Positions 6,289-8,740 of a stretch of DNA of 8,740 bases are shown in pieces; the stretch's first letter is position 1, and each line of letters starts with the position of its first letter. This stretch comes from Bdellovibrio sp. (lineage in GTDB: Bacteria; Bdellovibrionota; Bdellovibrionia; Bdellovibrionales; Bdellovibrionaceae), in the NCBI GenBank assembly GCA_019104905.1, contig JAHRXB010000053.1, forward strand, positions 1-8,740, read 5' to 3'. The translations under genes and the position numbers were made by a program. The notes beneath the pieces were generated by a model, which saw only the letters and a program-made list of their open reading frames with translations, had not been told where the DNA came from and ran no database searches.

Positions 6289-6317
6289 AGTTTAAAAGAG
6301 TTTGCAGACAAGACCAA
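6289..6317 (-). promoter_or_regulatory. possible promoter of the ku-ligD operon
   Basis: On the minus strand TTGGTC (6317-6312) and TAAACT (6294-6289) lie 17 nt apart, with three and four consensus matches. The start would fall about 15 nt before the ku ATG, leaving just room for its GGGAGG. The match is modest; the position is what makes it plausible. Confidence 0.3.
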
Positions 6318-6329
6318 ACGAACGCGGGA

Positions 6330-6418
6330 TCTCTGGCAAATCGCAGAGAATCCTCATGCCGCAAATCAAAAACTCAACTTGAGCCGCGTGGAACGAAAAT
6401 TGATCCTTCAAATTTGAA
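6330..6418. promoter_or_regulatory. divergent intergenic region with three dyads (candidate operators)
   Basis: Between ku and the exported-protein gene are three short inverted repeats: TCTCTG-N8-CAGAGA (6330-6349), CTCAA-C-TTGAG (6373-6383) and the perfect 12-bp palindrome TTCAAATTTGAA (6407-6418), which ends 2 nt before the Shine-Dalgarno of the plus-strand gene. I see no good sigma70 promoter for the plus-strand gene. One or more dyads may bind a regulator; short AT-rich palindromes also occur by chance. Confidence 0.3.
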
Positions 6419-6429
6419 TCGGAGGCTTT

Positions 6430-8007
6430 ATGTCTTGGAAGCGAACCTGTTTTATTTCTCTGTCGACCATTTTGTCAGCAATGGTGCCTTTTTACGCAAT
6501 AGCGACACCCGTAGCTCAAAATGAGACGCCCTCTGTAAGCCTCCACGGACTTGAATCCATTGGTATCGACACCTGGACTCAACTTCTGCAAAAGGGCCGA
6601 GAAGCCGGTTTGTCTGTTTCAGAACTACGTCCACTCCTCCACGAGACTGTGATCACCGCAAGAAATGAACAACAGACCTTCAAAAAAATTCGCGAGACAC
6701 TGAAAACGGCACGTCTGCACTCGGTCGACGACTATCGGGATCTGGGACTGATGCTTCTTGAACTGCGCCAAGAAATGCGTCAGCGTTCGGACCTGCCCCT
6801 TAAGTCTCTGCAAGACTCTTTATATCTTTTGCAGTTGATGGCCGAGGAAAGTCTTTATATCGGCTCCAAAAAATTTACGAACTTCCCTCCCGAGATCAGC
6901 TTCAGCGATAAAGTCAGTACATTTACAAAAACGGGTTCTCTGCGACAGTTCTCGGTGCAAACTGGGGATGTGGTCTTGTCGAAGTCGACTGGTTTTGGCT
7001 CTTCCAGCTTTATCGCATTAACCATGGATCATCCTCATATCTACTCCCACTCAACACCGGTCTATATCGACGCCAAGGGAGAAGTTTTATCCCCCGAAGC
7101 GGAAATTGAAGATGGCGTAAAACTGCGAAATATGCGCAAGGACTATGTGGAAGGTTCAAAAACACGCATGTACATCTATCGTTTCCAGGGAACTGAACCG
7201 GGTGTCCCTGAAAAAGTTGTCGCAGGAATGGAAAATCTGGTCGCGGAAATGTTTCAACGTAGCGGTGGTGACCCTTATAATAAGGCCGCCTTTCTCTATG
7301 ATTTTTCAATGACTCCGGGAGAGGCTTCTACACGGGGGCTTTTTTGTTCGTCTGTCGCCTATGAAGCCTACTCTCGCGCCGGTCTGAATAATTCCGCCAA
7401 TCCCTATGAAAAATCCCTGTGGAGTCCCATCAACAAGGGCCGAGAAGTTCTTTTGCGCTCTTTAAATATGAACACATACCGAGTCCCCGCCCCCGGAGAC
7501 ATGGAGTTGAATAAGAACTTCCGCCTGGTCGGAGCCCGCGTGGATGTTACAAAACTGCATCAGGATCGTATTGAGATGGCCATCATTGATACGTTCTTGG
7601 CGGAGCTTGATACCAATAAAGAGGCTATGGCAAGACTGTCGGCGGTTTTGGAGGGTGTGGCCTCCAAAAGTGTCGACAAAGACGGTTTGCTGAAGATGGC
7701 CAACTCGGGTCTTCTCCCGAAAGAATTTGCAGACAAAGCGGCTTTAATTCAAAAAATTCCTGACTCAATCAATCTAAAACAGATGGCTTTCTTCGCGCTA
7801 CTCAATGAAGTCATGACGCCAAAGTTGCGTAGCATTTTGCTGAACGAGGTCAGTTCCCTTGAAAAACAAGGACGCCTCGTTGGCCCCATGGAACTTCGTC
7901 AAATGGTTCGCGCTCAAAAACAAACGATAGAGACAGAATTGACCGCCTTTGAACAAAAACTCACGGCGATAACCGGTGTCGGTCTGTGCGGAAAGGTCCT
8001 TTTATAA
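6430..8007 (+). CDS. exported YiiX-type permuted NlpC/P60 (papain-like) protein with helical flanks
   Basis: The 525-residue product starts with a Sec signal peptide: basic MSWKR, hydrophobic core 7-22, and probable cleavage after AIA (23-25). The mature protein has a helical N-terminal part (35-150), a central enzyme-like domain (about 175-320) and a helical C-terminal part (375-515). The centre fits the YiiX/YaeF-type circularly permuted NlpC/P60 family: QTGDVVLSKS (177-186), then YSHS with the likely catalytic His207, the acidic LSPEAEIEDGV (220-230; Glu223 or nearby as third residue), and FCSSVAYEAY (305-314) with the likely nucleophile Cys306. Relatives are thiol hydrolases or acyltransferases acting on peptides or lipids. 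Here the site is outside the cytoplasm and the substrate is unknown. The start is fixed by GGAGG 4 nt upstream. The gene is divergent from ku and convergent with the helicase gene, so it is a single-gene unit. Confidence 0.75.
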   Translation: MSWKRTCFISLSTILSAMVPFYAIATPVAQNETPSVSLHGLESIGIDTWTQLLQKGREAGLSVSELRPLLHETVITARNEQQTFKKIRETLKTARLHSVDDYRDLGLMLLELRQEMRQRSDLPLKSLQDSLYLLQLMAEESLYIGSKKFTNFPPEISFSDKVSTFTKTGSLRQFSVQTGDVVLSKSTGFGSSSFIALTMDHPHIYSHSTPVYIDAKGEVLSPEAEIEDGVKLRNMRKDYVEGSKTRMYIYRFQGTEPGVPEKVVAGMENLVAEMFQRSGGDPYNKAAFLYDFSMTPGEASTRGLFCSSVAYEAYSRAGLNNSANPYEKSLWSPINKGREVLLRSLNMNTYRVPAPGDMELNKNFRLVGARVDVTKLHQDRIEMAIIDTFLAELDTNKEAMARLSAVLEGVASKSVDKDGLLKMANSGLLPKEFADKAALIQKIPDSINLKQMAFFALLNEVMTPKLRSILLNEVSSLEKQGRLVGPMELRQMVRAQKQTIETELTAFEQKLTAITGVGLCGKVLL

Positions 8008-8032
8008 GGCACTTCGCTTAAATGTGATTTGA

Positions 8033-8740
8033 CTATTCAAAGATCTTTTCTCGCACGCTCCAATAATGTTTTTGCTTGCGAGCAATCACAAACATCGGAA
8101 GCCTCATTTGAGAGTGCAGAGCCAATGCTTGATCCAGGTTCTGCACCATGATTTTTCTTTCCGGCAAACGACTGTGCATACGAATGAAGTTAAAATAGAA
8201 CGCGCGGCAACTTTCGGGAGTGTCGAGATAAAAATACTCTTTCAACACCTGCGCATCAGCGTCGTAATAGTGTACCTCAAGGCGAGGTGTTCCCTTTTTG
8301 TCCTGCGTTTTATGAAAACTCATACTTTCAACCCGCATGACATGGGCATCTTTAAGAAGCATGGCCTCTTTCAATTTTTTATCATTATCAACCAACACTT
8401 GGGAACAACTGGCACAGGCTCTGGCGGCAATGTCATTTTCTTCCCCACATTGATCACATTTTTTGAAACGAAAACGGAATTTACATTTTTCAATTTCATG
8501 GGTGTGCGGATCTTCGAAAGCCCCTTGGCATTTACGTCCATAGTGCTCCAACAAAGTTCCTTCCTCATCCACAAGACCCCAAAAGCTGTTCGTCACGCCA
8601 CACTGATGACAGATCACTTCGACAGGCACAGCTTTCTCTGACGGTTTGTCTTCGTCAATTTCGGGGGAATAAATATCATGCCCCTGACCGGTGTAGTCCA
8701 AGATCAAGCAGTCCGTTTTTCCGGGACTTAAGCGAAGCCC
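8033..8740 (-). CDS. RadD-like superfamily 2 helicase, C-terminal part (truncated by the window)
   Basis: The last 235 codons are visible and the gene continues beyond 8740. The first residues, GLRLSPGKTDCLILDYTG, match the strand after helicase motif VI (Q-x-x-G-R-G-x-R). Two zinc-binding groups follow: ICHQCG with two later single cysteines (KC...EKC), and the compact ribbon KCDQCG-N9-CASC. After them comes a domain with SFHKTQDKKGTPRLEVHYYD and EYFYLDTPESCRAFYF, the same order found in E. coli RadD and in phage-type DEAD/DEAH helicases. RadD is a DNA-dependent ATPase that helps recombination and double-strand-break repair together with SSB and RecA. The stop lies 25 nt from that of the converging exported-protein gene, with no clear terminator between. 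The N-terminal Walker motifs cannot be seen, so the full domain plan is inferred. Confidence 0.75.
   Translation of the reverse strand, partial: GLRLSPGKTDCLILDYTGQGHDIYSPEIDEDKPSEKAVPVEVICHQCGVTNSFWGLVDEEGTLLEHYGRKCQGAFEDPHTHEIEKCKFRFRFKKCDQCGEENDIAARACASCSQVLVDNDKKLKEAMLLKDAHVMRVESMSFHKTQDKKGTPRLEVHYYDADAQVLKEYFYLDTPESCRAFYFNFIRMHSRLPERKIMVQNLDQALALHSQMRLPMFVIARKQKHYWSVREKIFE

Noticed and set aside
6269..6364. 32-residue N-terminal extension of Ku
   Set aside because: Ku homology begins at the ATG at 6268, which has a strong GGGAGG; the extension has no Ku-like residues and covers the likely promoter.
8008..8032. Search for a shared terminator between the exported-protein and RadD-like genes
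   Set aside because: The 25-nt gap has no stable stem with a T-run on either strand.
8066..8641. 191-codon plus-strand frame opposite the RadD-like gene
   Set aside because: The minus-strand frame carries zinc-ribbon cysteines and the RadD domain order; the plus frame is Phe- and His-rich antisense sequence with no family resemblance.
1..8740. CRISPR arrays, tRNA or rRNA genes, insertion sequences, phage attachment sites
   Set aside because: I saw no regularly spaced repeats, no cloverleaf or rRNA-like stretches, no transposase gene and no terminal inverted repeats with target duplications.

Overview
The window looks like chromosomal DNA of a Gram-negative bacterium, roughly half G+C, with Shine-Dalgarno-led genes. 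An exported signal-peptide protein, a lipobox-type mini-lipoprotein and a Ku/LigD set would suit a Bdellovibrio-like (Bdellovibrionota) or other delta-type proteobacterium. That placement is a guess from gene style, not a demonstrated assignment.

Layout. Positions 1-82 (minus) hold the first 27 codons of an ABC-transporter ATPase with a very good sigma70-type promoter. Positions 83-538 contain a strong minus-strand terminator, a 33-codon plus-strand ORF that is a lipoprotein signal peptide stopping one residue after the lipobox cysteine, and a hairpin covering that ORF's ribosome-binding site. Positions 539-1795 (minus) encode a short RqcH-like NFACT protein. A small hypothetical gene, 1878-2147 (plus), meets an NSUN4-like RNA m5C methyltransferase gene, 2144-3037 (minus), with interlocked stop codons.

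The centre is a tightly packed minus-strand set for non-homologous end joining: Ku (6268-5417), a stand-alone LigD phosphoesterase domain (5416-4895) and a LigD ligase-polymerase protein (4929-3091). The methyltransferase gene follows 53 nt later and may be co-transcribed. Ku should bind the broken ends, the phosphoesterase should trim 3' ends, and the ligase-polymerase should fill and seal them. The usual single LigD chain is split in two reading frames that overlap by 35 nt.

Divergent from ku, at 6430-8007 (plus), is an exported protein with a YiiX-type permuted NlpC/P60 (papain-like) domain. It is followed, convergently, by the C-terminal part of a RadD-like superfamily 2 helicase with zinc ribbons (8740-8033, minus), which runs off the window. 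RadD proteins act in double-strand-break repair, so the right half of the window has a DNA-repair flavour interrupted by one envelope gene.

Most genes belong to known families. The points most worth checking are the mini-lipoprotein and its hairpin, the split LigD, the NSUN4-like enzyme, the altered NFACT protein, and the symmetric ku / exported-peptidase intergenic region.
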